DNA of 64,000 nt from Lutimonas vermicola (GCF_038433205.1 NZ_JBCDNA010000001.1:620001-684000); one strand, 5' to 3'; shown: positions 9,231 to 17,850, counted from the first letter of the stretch. Notes: generated by a model from the letters alone, not told the origin. Made by a program: numbers and translations.

Positions 9231-9514
9231 CATTCACTCCCGCAACTGCATGCATGTTCTCCCTTTCAGGTCGAACGCACTTCCGTTGCTTCGCTCATTA
9301 TTGCTGGCGTGCAGTGCCCCTATTTAATCAACAATTTCGTTGGGGAGTTCACTTCTTAAATCTGAAATCTGAAATCTCCAATCTTCAATCAAAACCCTAA
9401 TCGACATTCAAAGTTCCCTGTTCGACATTCGATATTCAATTTTAAAAATGCTCAAATGCGCAAATGCATTAGATCATAATCTTTCCTTATATTTATCACG
9501 CAACGAAGAACCCA

Positions 9515-10222
9515 ATGATTCCCATATATAGAAAAATCCGTAAAAAAATGGCAGATGATAACAAGCCCTGGAAATATGCACGCTATGCTATTGGTGAAAT
9601 CGTACTTGTTGTGATCGGGATTTTGATTGCCTTGCAGATCAATACATGGAATGAAGAGCGGAAAAACAAAAAATGGGAACAACAATTCCTTAACGATCTG
9701 AGAAATGAACTTCAAAATGACCGTCAGCAATTAACCGAAGTAGTTGAATTTCAAAAAACAAAAAAAGAAGCATCTGCTGAGATCATGGAAATTCTAAAGG
9801 TTCCAAACCCTTCAAAAAAACCATTGATCGATTCCCTTTTCCATTATATCATCTCAGGAAACCGGACTTTCTTTCCTACCTCAGGAGTATATGATTCTGG
9901 TCTTTCTGCGGGGAAAATTGAAAACCTTCAAAATGATGACTTGAAATACATGATTATGAATTTGTATAATCATTATTATAAAAGATTGGTCTACAATGGT
10001 GAAATCTATGATCAAAGAGTGGAGAAAATAGCATGGGAGCGAAAAGAGTATTTTGACAAGAATGCGCAAAAAATCCGTTCCTGGGATCAGATAACTTCAT
10101 TGAAATTCTATACTCACATTGAATTTCTTGATACAGAAACCGGCGTTTATGTGACCTTAGCTGATTCGAATCTGCAAGAAATCAACAATATTATAGCGCT
10201 AATCAACAATGAAATACAATGA
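9515..10222 (+). CDS. DUF6090 family membrane protein 4
   Basis: This 235-aa paralogue has the usual basic N-terminus, transmembrane helix at about residues 28-46 and INTWNEERKN junction. The soluble part begins with a strongly charged helix (KKWEQQFLNDLRNELQNDRQ). Its last codons overlap the next paralogue by four bases (ATGA), so genes 4 and 5 are translationally coupled. This is the only coupled pair in the cluster, which suggests their products may be needed in equal amounts. The family function is unknown. Confidence 0.85.
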   Translation: MIPIYRKIRKKMADDNKPWKYARYAIGEIVLVVIGILIALQINTWNEERKNKKWEQQFLNDLRNELQNDRQQLTEVVEFQKTKKEASAEIMEILKVPNPSKKPLIDSLFHYIISGNRTFFPTSGVYDSGLSAGKIENLQNDDLKYMIMNLYNHYYKRLVYNGEIYDQRVEKIAWERKEYFDKNAQKIRSWDQITSLKFYTHIEFLDTETGVYVTLADSNLQEINNIIALINNEIQ

Positions 10223-10950
10223 TTCCATTCTTCAGAAAAATCAGAAAAAAAATGGCAGATGATAACAGGCCCTGGAAATATGCAAGATACGCTATTGGTG
10301 AAATCGTACTTGTGGTAATAGGGATCTTGATTGCCTTGCAGATCAATACCTGGAAAGAAGAACAGAAAGCTAAAAGGGTAGAATTCGTCATGCTTACCGA
10401 GTTAAAAAAAAATATTGAAGCAGATATACAGGAAATGGATAGTACTTTAATAAGTGTCAATCATCGCATCAGATCTTCTAAAATTATTTTAAAAAGTTTC
10501 TCAAACGATAACAGCTATCACGACTCTCTCAATTCTCATTTTGGATGGACTATGGTATATGACAACATGTACTTTCATACAGGTGCCTATGAATCTTTAA
10601 AATCTTCCGGAAGTCAATTAATTAATGATGAATCCTTACGATTTGAGATCAGTAATTATTACGATTATTCTATTAATCGCTTGAAATATAGTTTAAGGGA
10701 GATCAGGGATGATTTTTATAATTATATGCTCGGTTATTTACGAAAGGAATTTACATTTTTTACCAATTCTGGTCCAACAGCTCATCCACGAGATTTTGAA
10801 GCCTTAAAAGAAAATGAAACCTTCGGTTTATCATTGGGTATTTATTTAGATGTTCAGGTTCAACTTAGAGATAACCTTAAAAGAACACTAAAACCGTCAA
10901 GGGAATTATTGGAAAAGATTGATGCAAGGATTGAAAGAATAGATTCTTAA
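10219..10950 (+). CDS. DUF6090 family membrane protein 5
   Basis: This 243-aa paralogue starts inside the stop codon of gene 4. It has the conserved FFRKIRKKMADDN N-terminus, one transmembrane helix (about 28-46), and a helical soluble domain. The middle contains a YESLKSSGSQLINDESLR pattern that is recognisably related to the equivalent stretch in gene 2 (FETLKSIGVDLIS) and gene 1 (LLNSKGIDIISNDSLR), so this motif is a conserved feature of the soluble domain. No catalytic residues stand out. It has no leader of its own. Confidence 0.85.
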   Translation: MIPFFRKIRKKMADDNRPWKYARYAIGEIVLVVIGILIALQINTWKEEQKAKRVEFVMLTELKKNIEADIQEMDSTLISVNHRIRSSKIILKSFSNDNSYHDSLNSHFGWTMVYDNMYFHTGAYESLKSSGSQLINDESLRFEISNYYDYSINRLKYSLREIRDDFYNYMLGYLRKEFTFFTNSGPTAHPRDFEALKENETFGLSLGIYLDVQVQLRDNLKRTLKPSRELLEKIDARIERIDS

Positions 10951-11003
10951 TATGATCTTTTTCTTTAGAACAATTCGTAAGATATTATATTCTGTTCCTT
11001 TTT

Positions 11004-11191
11004 TGCTCCTCCAAAAAAGAACCAAAAAAGGAGGTTGCTTTTACGAGGTGTTTTTTAGTCTTTTCTATCGAACGCCTAAAAACCGTTTAAAAAGCGCTAA
11101 ATTTTTTCCAAGGCTTCAAAAATTCTTAACGCGCTTTTTAACATACACTGACGTAAAAGCCTCAGTCAAATTAATAATTTTGGTTTGGCAG
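11004..11191 (-). repeat. Dispersed palindrome family C, copy 1
   Basis: About 188 bp run from gctcctcc to gtttggcag. Two nested inverted repeats are visible: gcttttacg / cgtaaaagc at the outside and gtttaaaaagcgc / gcgctttttaac inside. Full or near-full copies are at 13539, 59132 and 60690. A frame of about 96 codons passes through it but is repeat-derived. Confidence 0.7.
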
Positions 11192-11338
11192 AAAAATTCG
11201 AAATTCAGAGTTCGACATTCGACATTCGATATTCAATTTTAAAAATGCCACAACGCTTACATAAAACATTGAAGCATTGAAGCATTGTAGCATTACATAA
11301 ATATCTTTCCTTATATTTATCACGCAACCAACAAATCA

Positions 11339-12112
11339 ATGATTCCATTCTTCAGAAAAATCAGAAAAAAAATGGCAGATGATAATAAGCCTTTGAAATA
11401 TGCCCGCTATGCGATTGGTGAAATCGTACTTGTGGTGATTGGCATATTGATTGCCTTGCAGATCAATACCTGGAACAATGACCGGATAGAAAAGCGCCAG
11501 GAACAATCTGTGCTAAAGGGCCTGCATAAGACTTTTTCAAATAATCTTGAAAATCTCAACTTTGTCATGGCTACTTCCCAGGTAGCTTTTGATTCAAGTA
11601 AAAAGTTATTGTCTTTGATCGGGCCCAATGCTTCAGGCTATACGAATGCTGAATTGGATAGTTTGATCGGCAATATGATCAATTACAGCACCTATGACCC
11701 GTCTACGGGTACATTGGATGAAATTATCAATTCAGGTAAACTCGACATCATTCAAAACCAGGAATTAAAAGCGAATATCTCAGACTGGTCGGGTATGCTG
11801 AACGATGCCAAAAAAGATATTAAAATTGCCAATGACCATAGCTTTAATGTGCTTGTGATCTATTTAAATGACAAGATCAACCTTAAAAATGTGCCCGTTC
11901 CCAAAAGGATCAGCGAAAAGACCCGGTTGAACATTACAGAAACCTCCCTTTTTCCAACCAATTATGAGGTTTTTATGAGGTCCAAGGAATTTGAAAACCT
12001 GGTTGATTTTCATGCATTGAATATCATCTATTTAATGAGTGAATATATAAATATCAAGGAATATCTAGAGCTTAATTTGCTGTTGCTGGAGGGGGAGATT
12101 CAGGGGAGTTAA
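11339..12112 (+). CDS. DUF6090 family membrane protein 6
   Basis: This 257-aa protein is the last of the cluster. It has the constant region and transmembrane helix (about 28-46), then a soluble domain closest to paralogue 3, including the TLDEIINSGKLDIIQNQELK stretch near residue 125. The C-terminus ends in a leucine-rich helix (LELNLLLLEGE). The upstream block shares ttatatttatcacgcaac with gene 4. It is followed by a hairpin carrying element D in inverted orientation. Function unknown. Confidence 0.85.
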   Translation: MIPFFRKIRKKMADDNKPLKYARYAIGEIVLVVIGILIALQINTWNNDRIEKRQEQSVLKGLHKTFSNNLENLNFVMATSQVAFDSSKKLLSLIGPNASGYTNAELDSLIGNMINYSTYDPSTGTLDEIINSGKLDIIQNQELKANISDWSGMLNDAKKDIKIANDHSFNVLVIYLNDKINLKNVPVPKRISEKTRLNITETSLFPTNYEVFMRSKEFENLVDFHALNIIYLMSEYINIKEYLELNLLLLEGEIQGS

Positions 12113-12187
12113 TGGGGTGATATATTGTTTTTTTTGTTTTTAAAGAAATGTTCGTGAAATATTCTTCTTTACTCTTTTGTCTTGAAA

Positions 12188-12245
12188 CAAATGAAGCGAT
12201 AGCGAATTCACGAATTCCTTAATACAAATAGAAAATGGATGAGTA
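12188..12245 (-). repeat. Small inserted element D, copy 3 (inverted)
   Basis: This is the 58-bp element of 5549 and 7942 in the opposite orientation, again between the two arms of a ctcttttg/caaaagag hairpin. Confidence 0.7.
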
Positions 12246-12260
12246 AAAGAGCCAAAAATT

Positions 12261-12397
12261 CAAGGCTGATTTTGATTTTCTGTGCATCTCTCTGATAATT
12301 TTTACTCCACCATAGCCCAAGCCGCTGCGCTTTGAGGGCTATTGCTTCTCCCCTGCCAAAATTATCAGGATGCAAGACGAAAAACAAAATAGGCCGT
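12261..12397 (-). repeat. Long-palindrome repeat family A, copy 2
   Basis: Same architecture and orientation as 8077-8213. The stem partner bases differ slightly (tgattttgattttc), and the central part reads gctgcgctttgag in place of gcttcgcttccgg. Confidence 0.75.
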
Positions 12398-12912
12398 TTA
12401 CGATTTAATCATTGATTTGAGTTTAAGACAAAAACTTCAAAATTCAGAGTTCCTTGTTCGACATTCGATATTCAATGCTACAATGATGCAATGCTACAAT
12501 GCTTGAAATCGAACCTGCCTGACGGCGGACAGTGATTCAGCGGAGCTAATGCATGAATACTTCTTAAATCTCAAATCTCCAATCTTAAATCTCAAATCAT
12601 TTAAAAGTTCCTTGTTCGACATTCGATATTCAAAAACCACTTCTTAAATCTCAAATCTCCAATCTGAAATCTGAAATCCTGTTCGACCTGCCACGCCGGT
12701 AGGAGTGGTATTCAAAAGCACTTCTGAAATCTCAAATCAAAACTCTCCAATCTGAAATCTCAAATCAAAACCCAACTCCCCCCTCCCTGTTTGATTCGGT
12801 AAAAAATAAGCAGGCTTGGGACAATTATCCGGCCTTTTCGTCCTATTCTATGCATGACTCCCTCCTATTTATGCTAAATTAGAGCTTATCAAAACTATTT
12901 AAATTCATCAAT
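12398..12912. repeat. Low-complexity spacer before the cytochrome gene
   Basis: From 12400 to about 12780 the DNA is made of repeated modules: gttcgacattcgatattcaa fragments, aatctgaaatct-type tracts and one gcaatgctacaatgctt piece. The last 130 bases are unique AT-rich sequence that should contain the promoter of the cytochrome gene. No gene seen. Confidence 0.6.
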
Positions 12913-13512
12913 ATGAAAGCTAAAACTCACCTGTTTACTATGGCTCTTGTCGCCTTTTTACCCTTATTGATTTTATCCTGTAAAAAGGAGCCTTCAACTG
13001 CTCCTGAAGTAGTTGCTGAAAGTCCTGAGCCCTCTGAAGAAGATGTCATTGCTCATGGAGAATATCTTGTGGGTATCATGGGATGTCATGACTGTCATTC
13101 ACCAAAAAGGATGGGAGAAATGGGTCCGGAGATCATTCCCGAACTCATGTTGTCTGGTTATCCTTCAGACAGGCCCGTTGTAAAATTTGACAATGAATTG
13201 ATCAAACAAGGTTTCCCTATGCTATATCCTGATCTTACCGGTGCCGCCGGACCCTGGGGAGTGTCTTTTGCGGGTAATTTGACCCCGCATGAAACTGGGA
13301 TCGGAAACTGGACCGAAGCGCAATTTAAAAGAGCGCTGACCCAAGGAAAATCGAAAGGTATGGAAAATGGCCGTATGCTGTTACCGCCAATGCCATGGCC
13401 AGGTTTTTCCATTTTAAAGGATGAAGACGTTCATGCCATATATACTTATTTAAAAAGCATAAACCCGGTTGAAAATGTGGTTCCTGCGCCTGTGAGTCCG
13501 GAGAATATGTGA
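12913..13512 (+). CDS. c-type cytochrome lipoprotein
   Basis: The 199-aa protein has a lipoprotein signal peptide (lipobox LSC, Cys23), a Pro/Glu linker and one cytochrome c domain with the haem motif CHDCH (Cys58, Cys61, His62). Later Met residues in MLLPPMPWP are candidate axial ligands. The layout, with a conserved TPHETGIGNWTEAQFKRAL segment and the ending HAIYTYLKSINPV, is typical of the small cytochromes of gluconate- or sorbose-dehydrogenase-associated type found as lone genes in Bacteroidota. It should be an outer periplasmic electron carrier anchored by lipid. No dehydrogenase partner lies nearby. Confidence 0.85.
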   Translation: MKAKTHLFTMALVAFLPLLILSCKKEPSTAPEVVAESPEPSEEDVIAHGEYLVGIMGCHDCHSPKRMGEMGPEIIPELMLSGYPSDRPVVKFDNELIKQGFPMLYPDLTGAAGPWGVSFAGNLTPHETGIGNWTEAQFKRALTQGKSKGMENGRMLLPPMPWPGFSILKDEDVHAIYTYLKSINPVENVVPAPVSPENM

Positions 13513-13538
13513 AATAATATGTTTTATTCATTTTTTTT

Positions 13539-13731
13539 GCTCCTCCAAAAAAAACGAACCAAAAAAAAGGAGGTAGCTTTTACGAGGTGTTTTTTAGGCT
13601 TTTCTATCGAACGCCTAAAAACCGTTTAAAAAGCGCTAAATTTTTTCCAAGGCTTCAAAAATTTATAACGCGCTTTTTAACATACACTGACGTAAAAGCC
13701 TCAGTCAAATTAATAATTTTGGTTTGGCAGA
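13539..13731 (-). repeat. Dispersed palindrome family C, copy 2
   Basis: About 193 bp, very similar to 11004-11191 in the same orientation. It begins 27 bases after the cytochrome stop codon, so its gctcctcc...aaaaaaggaggt hairpin could serve as that gene's terminator. Confidence 0.7.
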
Positions 13732-13988
13732 ACAATTCGAAATTCAATATTCCCTGTTCGATATTCAAAAACCCACTTCTTATATCTCAAATCTTCAATC
13801 TTAAATCTCAAATCATTTAAAAGTTCCCTGTTCGACCTGCCACGCCGACAGGAGTGGAATTCGACATTCAAAAACCACTTCTTAAATCTTAAATCTGAAA
13901 TCTCCAATCTCAAATCAACATTCTCCAATCTGAAATCAAAACCCCACTTCAACCTGCCACGCCAACAGGAATGGTATTAAATCTCAAA
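13732..13988. repeat. Low-complexity tandem tract
   Basis: Degenerate repeats of the aatcttaaatctcaaatc type alternate with gttcgacctgccacgcc pieces. No gene or regulatory site is seen. Confidence 0.6.
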
Positions 13989-14345
13989 TCAACAAATCCT
14001 CTCCACCCTATACCCCTTGGGTTCATTCTTATCAGGAATGATGTTCCATAACCCGTTATTCGGATTGATGTCTGGCGGATCTGTAATGGTTTTGATGACT
14101 TTTCCTTCGAGTTTGATCTTAGATTTGATTGACATACTTCCCTTATCCCCTATTTCAGAATAGTCAAACTCCCTTTTATCCAATTGTTTATGGAGCGCTC
14201 CAAGATAACTTGCTCTGGCGGTTCCCCAGCCACAGTTTCCTGCTTCTGCATTAAAAGCTTCAATGATTTCCTGATCGGTTTTTTGATCGAATTGCTCCAT
14301 GTACTTTTCATACAATTGGATGGGTAATGGTTTTTCGTTTTTCAT
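13989..14345 (-). CDS. Hypothetical soluble protein (118 aa)
   Basis: I do not recognise this family by name. The N-terminal half contains a helical segment with the pattern GWGTARASYLGALHKQLDKR (about residues 38-57), and the C-terminal half is rich in beta-type residues and ends in GYRVERIC. There is no signal peptide or membrane segment. The start has a plausible leader (gattaaaactttatatc) upstream. The sequence is not part of any repeat module and has consistent codon use, so I think it is a real gene. Its neighbours give no clue to function. Confidence 0.65.
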   Translation of the reverse strand: MKNEKPLPIQLYEKYMEQFDQKTDQEIIEAFNAEAGNCGWGTARASYLGALHKQLDKREFDYSEIGDKGSMSIKSKIKLEGKVIKTITDPPDINPNNGLWNIIPDKNEPKGYRVERIC

Positions 14346-14840
14346 GATATAAAGTTTTAATCATTAGACTTATATCATTAGGAGCACAAAAAGCAATTGG
14401 AATGTTTTGGTAACATTTTTCCTTTGTTAAGGCTCATTGTAAAAGCACCGTGGTGTTACACTCGGTTGCTGTCTGTTAGGACTCTTAATGATGGGGTAAA
14501 GATAGTTTGTTTTTTCTTTTTAGAAATATGTATAATTTATTTTGTTTTTAGTCGATTGGGAAATTCGTAAGATATTCTTCTCTGTCCTTTTGCCTTGATG
14601 CAAAAGAACGAAAAGATCAAGGCTGATTTTGTTTTTCTGTGCATCTCTCTGATAATTTTTACTCCGCCATAGCCCAAGCCGCTGCGCTTTGAGAGCTATT
14701 GCTTCGTCCTTGCTAAAATTATCAGGATGCAAGACGAAAAACAAAATAGGCCAATTCGATCCAATCAATAATTCCGTTGAGGAGTTCACTTCTTATATCT
14801 CAAATCTCCAATCCCTGCCTGCCGGCAGGCAGGTTAAATC
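14346..14840. other. Spacer with a family A palindrome and an exact 20-nt palindrome
   Basis: The first 170 bases are unique sequence, probably the promoter region of the 118-aa gene. After that come a hairpin (ccttttgccttgatgcaaaag), family A copy 3 and low-complexity tract. At 14814-14833 is the perfect palindrome CCTGCCTGCCGGCAGGCAGG, also found at 8281-8300 and 50391-50410 and in degraded form at six or more other places. Confidence 0.65.
14617..14753 (-). repeat. Long-palindrome repeat family A, copy 3
   Basis: About 137 bp with the same arms as copies 1 and 2. It is followed by the module containing aataattccgttgaggag, as copies 1, 5, 6 and 7 are on their matching side. Confidence 0.75.
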
Positions 14841-15305
14841 TTAAATCAACTTAATCCCTTCTTTTCTTACCAGATAGTCCACAACTTCTTTCCAGGATTT
14901 AAAGTTGCCGTCTTCTCCAAAATGGATATGTTCTCCTTCAAATTGATCAACTCCTCTTTTGGTTCTGTCATCGATGATATAATCGCCTTTATTTAAGTTC
15001 TTGTGATGAGAAAGGATCAATTTCTTATAAGCGATTTCAGGTAAATGCTCTTTGATCCATACTAATTTATCTCTCCATGCTGAGGGGTTTTCCCAGGGAG
15101 CCGTTGACAGAATATACAGGTCAAAATGCTGATGCAAAAAGGTTACAGCCTCAATGGCGCCTGGCATAGGGTCCATTAGTGAAAATATACCCGGGATTTC
15201 ATCTTTGTCTTTTTCAAATTGCTTTAACAGCGCCGGATCCACTCTAGTCAAGGCAGAACGAAAGTCAACCAGGACATTGTCCATATCGATATATAGTATC
15301 TTCAT
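14841..15305 (-). CDS. 5'(3')-deoxyribonucleotidase, NT5C family
   Basis: The 154-aa HAD-superfamily protein dephosphorylates nucleoside monophosphates, by family knowledge. Motif I is DMDNVLVDF with Asp7 as nucleophile and Asp9 as acid/base; the position usually Gly is Asn. Motif II is the LSTAPWENPSAW stretch typical of the NT5C group, and motif IV is DYIIDDRTKRG with the metal-binding Asp pair. Its start codon follows the stop codon of the upstream 97-aa gene without a gap (TAAATG), so the two are coupled. A paralogue lies at 17362-17850 on the other strand. It may serve nucleotide salvage or, given the location next to a defence island, nucleotide-pool control; the second is inference. 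Confidence 0.85.
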   Translation of the reverse strand: MKILYIDMDNVLVDFRSALTRVDPALLKQFEKDKDEIPGIFSLMDPMPGAIEAVTFLHQHFDLYILSTAPWENPSAWRDKLVWIKEHLPEIAYKKLILSHHKNLNKGDYIIDDRTKRGVDQFEGEHIHFGEDGNFKSWKEVVDYLVRKEGIKLI

Positions 15306-15599
15306 TTAAGTGTATTTACATATTTCATTTGCGTATTCTTCGGCAAAATCACGAGGAGAAAAAGTCTTGCCGTCTGGTGGTTCGTTAGGAAAAATAACTG
15401 GCTCTTCACCGTACATCATATAACTTCCCATAAGATCATCTACCTTTGATCCGAATCTGCATTCGCCTGAAAGAAATTCTCTGATGATTTTTTTTGCCTC
15501 ATTCACAGCTTCTTCATAGGTGTCATAACTGCCATGTTTATAGGCTGAAGATTCGTCCCAATGATGGTTGTTGTCAAATACTTTTACGTAGAATTTCAT
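15306..15599 (-). CDS. Hypothetical protein (97 aa), coupled to NT5C
   Basis: I do not recognise this small soluble protein. It is acidic, with a beta-like N-terminus (MKFYVKVFDNN), a helix containing YDTYEEAVNEAKKIIREFL, and a Pro-rich loop before the C-terminal helix. The YxTYEEAxxxAK pattern resembles small proteins whose helix packs on a sheet, but I would not assign a family. Its stop codon abuts the ATG of the nucleotidase gene, so both are probably made from one transcript that begins in the 65-base gap after the WYL regulator. Confidence 0.7.
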   Translation of the reverse strand: MKFYVKVFDNNHHWDESSAYKHGSYDTYEEAVNEAKKIIREFLSGECRFGSKVDDLMGSYMMYGEEPVIFPNEPPDGKTFSPRDFAEEYANEICKYT

Positions 15600-15664
15600 A
15601 GATCTTTTATTTAACTCCTATAATATAACATGTATAACCGCCATTCCATGTCGTTGTTCGATCT

Positions 15665-16576
15665 TTATTCGTTGTATTTTCTCAACGCACTATGTAATAT
15701 GCGCTTAATTTTAGTCACCAGCCATTCAGGTTCTAAAACCGTTACAAGGCTCCCGTGCATCAATATATTTTGAATCAGTTCAAAATTGGGTTTGACTTTG
15801 ATTTCAATCCTCACTTCTTCTTTGTTGTCAAGGAGTATTTTTTGTGAGCGGTGTAATTTTAGAGACTTGATATATTTGCCTTGCTGTGGATCAAAGGACA
15901 GTATCACCGGCTGCAGTTCTTTATCACTGATCTCTACCCCTATCACCTGCTCAAAGATTTTATGCGGGTCTTTATTGGGATCGCGTACAAAGGTTTCGGT
16001 CGTGATGTTTAAATTCTTGATGCGGTCGATGCCGAATTTCCAAAAGTCATCTTCACCGTGGGCTATGCCCACCACATACCACCTGTTGAGTGATTCCCTG
16101 AGCCCGTAAGGCTTGATGCTGTACCGGGTAATATCCCCGGTCTGGTAACTCAAATGATCAAAAGTGATCACGCTTTGATCCCTGATGGCCTGAAGTACCG
16201 GTTTCAGGATATGTATCCCTCTCAGGTTTCCGATACTGTCGAACGAAATATGGCGCAGGTTGTTCTTTCCTTCTTCCAGGTTGTTGACCAAAAGATCAGC
16301 CGTGTTGACGATCTCCAAAAAGTGCACAAATGATTCGATGTCTTCCAAAAGGCTTTCTTCATAATCAATATAATAGCCATTGTGTTTGCGGTCATAGGGT
16401 ATCTCGATCAGGAATTCATTGCGAATAGTCTGCAAGTCGCGTTGCAGGGTTCTTTTGGTGATCCTGATATCGTGCTGGTCAAGCGTTTCGTTGATTTCTT
16501 CAAATGACGTAAAGGCTTTGCTTTTTAACTTTTCAATGATAAACTGATAACGTCTGAACTGCAGGTATTTTGACAT
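15665..16576 (-). CDS. WYL-domain transcriptional regulator
   Basis: The protein is about 303 aa from the preferred start MSKYLQFRR; a start 30 bases further upstream is also open. The N-terminal winged helix-turn-helix is of the DeoR type (KRTLQRDLQTIRNEF, about residues 40-55). A WYL domain follows, with the core RWYVVGIAHGEDDFWKFGIDRI around residues 165-185. The C-terminal WCX-type extension ends in WLVTKIKRIL. WYL regulators bind nucleic acid or nucleotide ligands and often control phage-defence genes. It is divergent from the HIRAN gene, sharing a 90-base intergenic region where it may act. It could regulate the coupled NT5C pair downstream or the island beginning at 17 kb. Confidence 0.85.
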   Translation of the reverse strand: MSKYLQFRRYQFIIEKLKSKAFTSFEEINETLDQHDIRITKRTLQRDLQTIRNEFLIEIPYDRKHNGYYIDYEESLLEDIESFVHFLEIVNTADLLVNNLEEGKNNLRHISFDSIGNLRGIHILKPVLQAIRDQSVITFDHLSYQTGDITRYSIKPYGLRESLNRWYVVGIAHGEDDFWKFGIDRIKNLNITTETFVRDPNKDPHKIFEQVIGVEISDKELQPVILSFDPQQGKYIKSLKLHRSQKILLDNKEEVRIEIKVKPNFELIQNILMHGSLVTVLEPEWLVTKIKRILHSALRKYNE

Positions 16577-16669
16577 GGTAAGTGATTGAATTTTAAAGTT
16601 AATCATTAAAGCGACATGTCCTGACGTTGTGGGAGATTATTTTACACATGAACTTAAAATCCCCTTAGT

Positions 16670-16990
16670 ATGAAAAAGATACATTTTCTGCATTGCCATT
16701 TGGCCGGATTCAGTTTTTACGATGGCGTGCTTGCCTTCGAGAAACTCAAAATCGGCACAGAATTACAATTGAAACAGGACCCTACCAACCATTATGACAA
16801 GTATGCGGTTGAAATCTATTACAAAGAACACAAGCTCGGTTTTATCCCCAGGGGCATGAACAAATCGATCGCCAAACTCTTAATGGTAGGCATCAACTGT
16901 TTTGAAGCCCGCGTACAATGGGTTGATGGCGAAGCCCATCCGGAGAATCAGGTAGGGCTTATAATTTACGTGGTGGGAAAAGAAGCTTAG
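16670..16990 (+). CDS. HIRAN-domain protein
   Basis: The 106-aa protein is a single HIRAN domain with little else. The diagnostic features are FYDGVLAFEKLKIGTEL, DPTNHYDKYAVEI and LGFIPRGMNKSIAKLL. HIRAN domains bind the 3' end of single-stranded DNA in eukaryotic HLTF and occur alone in many bacteria. It is transcribed away from the WYL regulator. A second, longer HIRAN-like protein lies at 41895-43034, near the other side of the island. A role in recognising DNA ends or stalled forks is inference from the family. Confidence 0.85.
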   Translation: MKKIHFLHCHLAGFSFYDGVLAFEKLKIGTELQLKQDPTNHYDKYAVEIYYKEHKLGFIPRGMNKSIAKLLMVGINCFEARVQWVDGEAHPENQVGLIIYVVGKEA

Positions 16991-17033
16991 AAAAAGAATC
17001 CTATTTTAAATCGTGAACGAACAAGTTTATGTT

Positions 17034-17058
17034 TTAAAAAATACCCTCATAAGGGTAT
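17034..17058 (-). repeat. Left copy of a 25-nt inverted repeat bracketing the island
   Basis: The core is the palindrome ATACCCT-CATA-AGGGTAT, preceded by ttaaaaaa. Read on the minus strand it is a hairpin with a T6 tail, so it can act as a terminator. Its exact reverse complement, including the A/T run, is at 50279-50303. The two T-runs point outward from the 33-kb segment between them. Confidence 0.8.
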
Positions 17059-17143
17059 ATAATACTTTGATGAATATCATCTATACTTAATTACATTTTA
17101 ATATCTTTAAACGGTATGCAACTAATTATAATCCCTATAACAT

Positions 17144-17362
17144 ATGATAAAATTAGAAATAAATGACAGTACCCTAAGGTACTTACGAAAACAACATAAA
17201 GACTGGTCAGACGCTAAAATAAAGGAAGAAGCCCAAAAGATCTTCGACAAGTATGTTGAAGATAATAAAGAGCGGTTGGAAGAAGAAGCAAAGAAAGATA
17301 AAGAAGCTTTCGACAAATCTGTTGACATGGAATTTACCAAGCTTTTGATGAATCAAAATTAA
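17144..17362 (+). CDS. Small charged helical protein (72 aa)
   Basis: This is a short, highly charged protein that should be almost entirely helical; residues 25-62 (KIKEEAQKIFDKYVEDNKE and following) have coiled-coil character. No family is recognised. Its stop codon overlaps the start of the NT5C paralogue (TAATG), so the two are coupled, echoing the small-gene plus NT5C pairing at 15306-15305. It could be a partner or regulator of the nucleotidase; that is inference from position only. The leader aattataatccctataacat precedes the ATG. Confidence 0.7.
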   Translation: MIKLEINDSTLRYLRKQHKDWSDAKIKEEAQKIFDKYVEDNKERLEEEAKKDKEAFDKSVDMEFTKLLMNQN

Positions 17363-17850
17363 TGAAAGAGGCAAACAAGAAAATTGTATTTATTGATATG
17401 GACGGTGTGCTTGTCGATTTTGGGCAGGCAATTAAGGATATGCATAAAACTTATCCTGAGTACAAATCTAAATATAAAGAAAAGCCCGATTTAATTCCTG
17501 GGATCTTTAAAGATCCTAAACCCATAACAGGTGCTATAGAATCAGTGCAGCAATTGGCAGCAAGTAGAAAATATGATCTATATATATCTACTACTGCAAC
17601 CTGGGAAAATCCAGAGGCAGCCATGCATAAAAGACTTTGGGTTGAAAAATATTTTGATCAACTATTTAAAAAGAAAATGATCATCACACACCGAAAAGAT
17701 CTGTTACTGGGTGATTATTTAATCGATGATCGAACAGCAAATGGTGCGGCTGATTTTAAAGGTGAGTTGCTTTCTTTTGGATGGGCTTATGAAAAGCAGG
17801 CATGGAATGATTATAGGACCTGGAGTGACATTTTAAAAAGGTTAATGTGA
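17362..17850 (+). CDS. 5'(3')-deoxyribonucleotidase, NT5C family, paralogue 2
   Basis: The 162-aa protein has motif I as FIDMDGVLVDF (Asp12 nucleophile, Asp14), motif II in STTATWENPEAA, and the metal site in DYLIDDRTANGA. All catalytic residues are present and, unlike the copy at 14841, the canonical Gly after the second Asp is kept. The two paralogues are clearly homologous but differ at most positions, so this is not a recent duplication. It is coupled to the 72-aa gene upstream and followed 12 bases later by the HNH gene, forming a probable three-gene operon at the left end of the island. The expected reaction is hydrolysis of deoxyribonucleoside monophosphates. Confidence 0.85.
   Translation: MKEANKKIVFIDMDGVLVDFGQAIKDMHKTYPEYKSKYKEKPDLIPGIFKDPKPITGAIESVQQLAASRKYDLYISTTATWENPEAAMHKRLWVEKYFDQLFKKKMIITHRKDLLLGDYLIDDRTANGAADFKGELLSFGWAYEKQAWNDYRTWSDILKRLM

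Noticed and set aside
17362..17850. Interpreting the second NT5C as a recent duplicate of the first
   Set aside because: The proteins differ at most positions outside the motifs and the small partner genes are unrelated, so recent duplication is unlikely.
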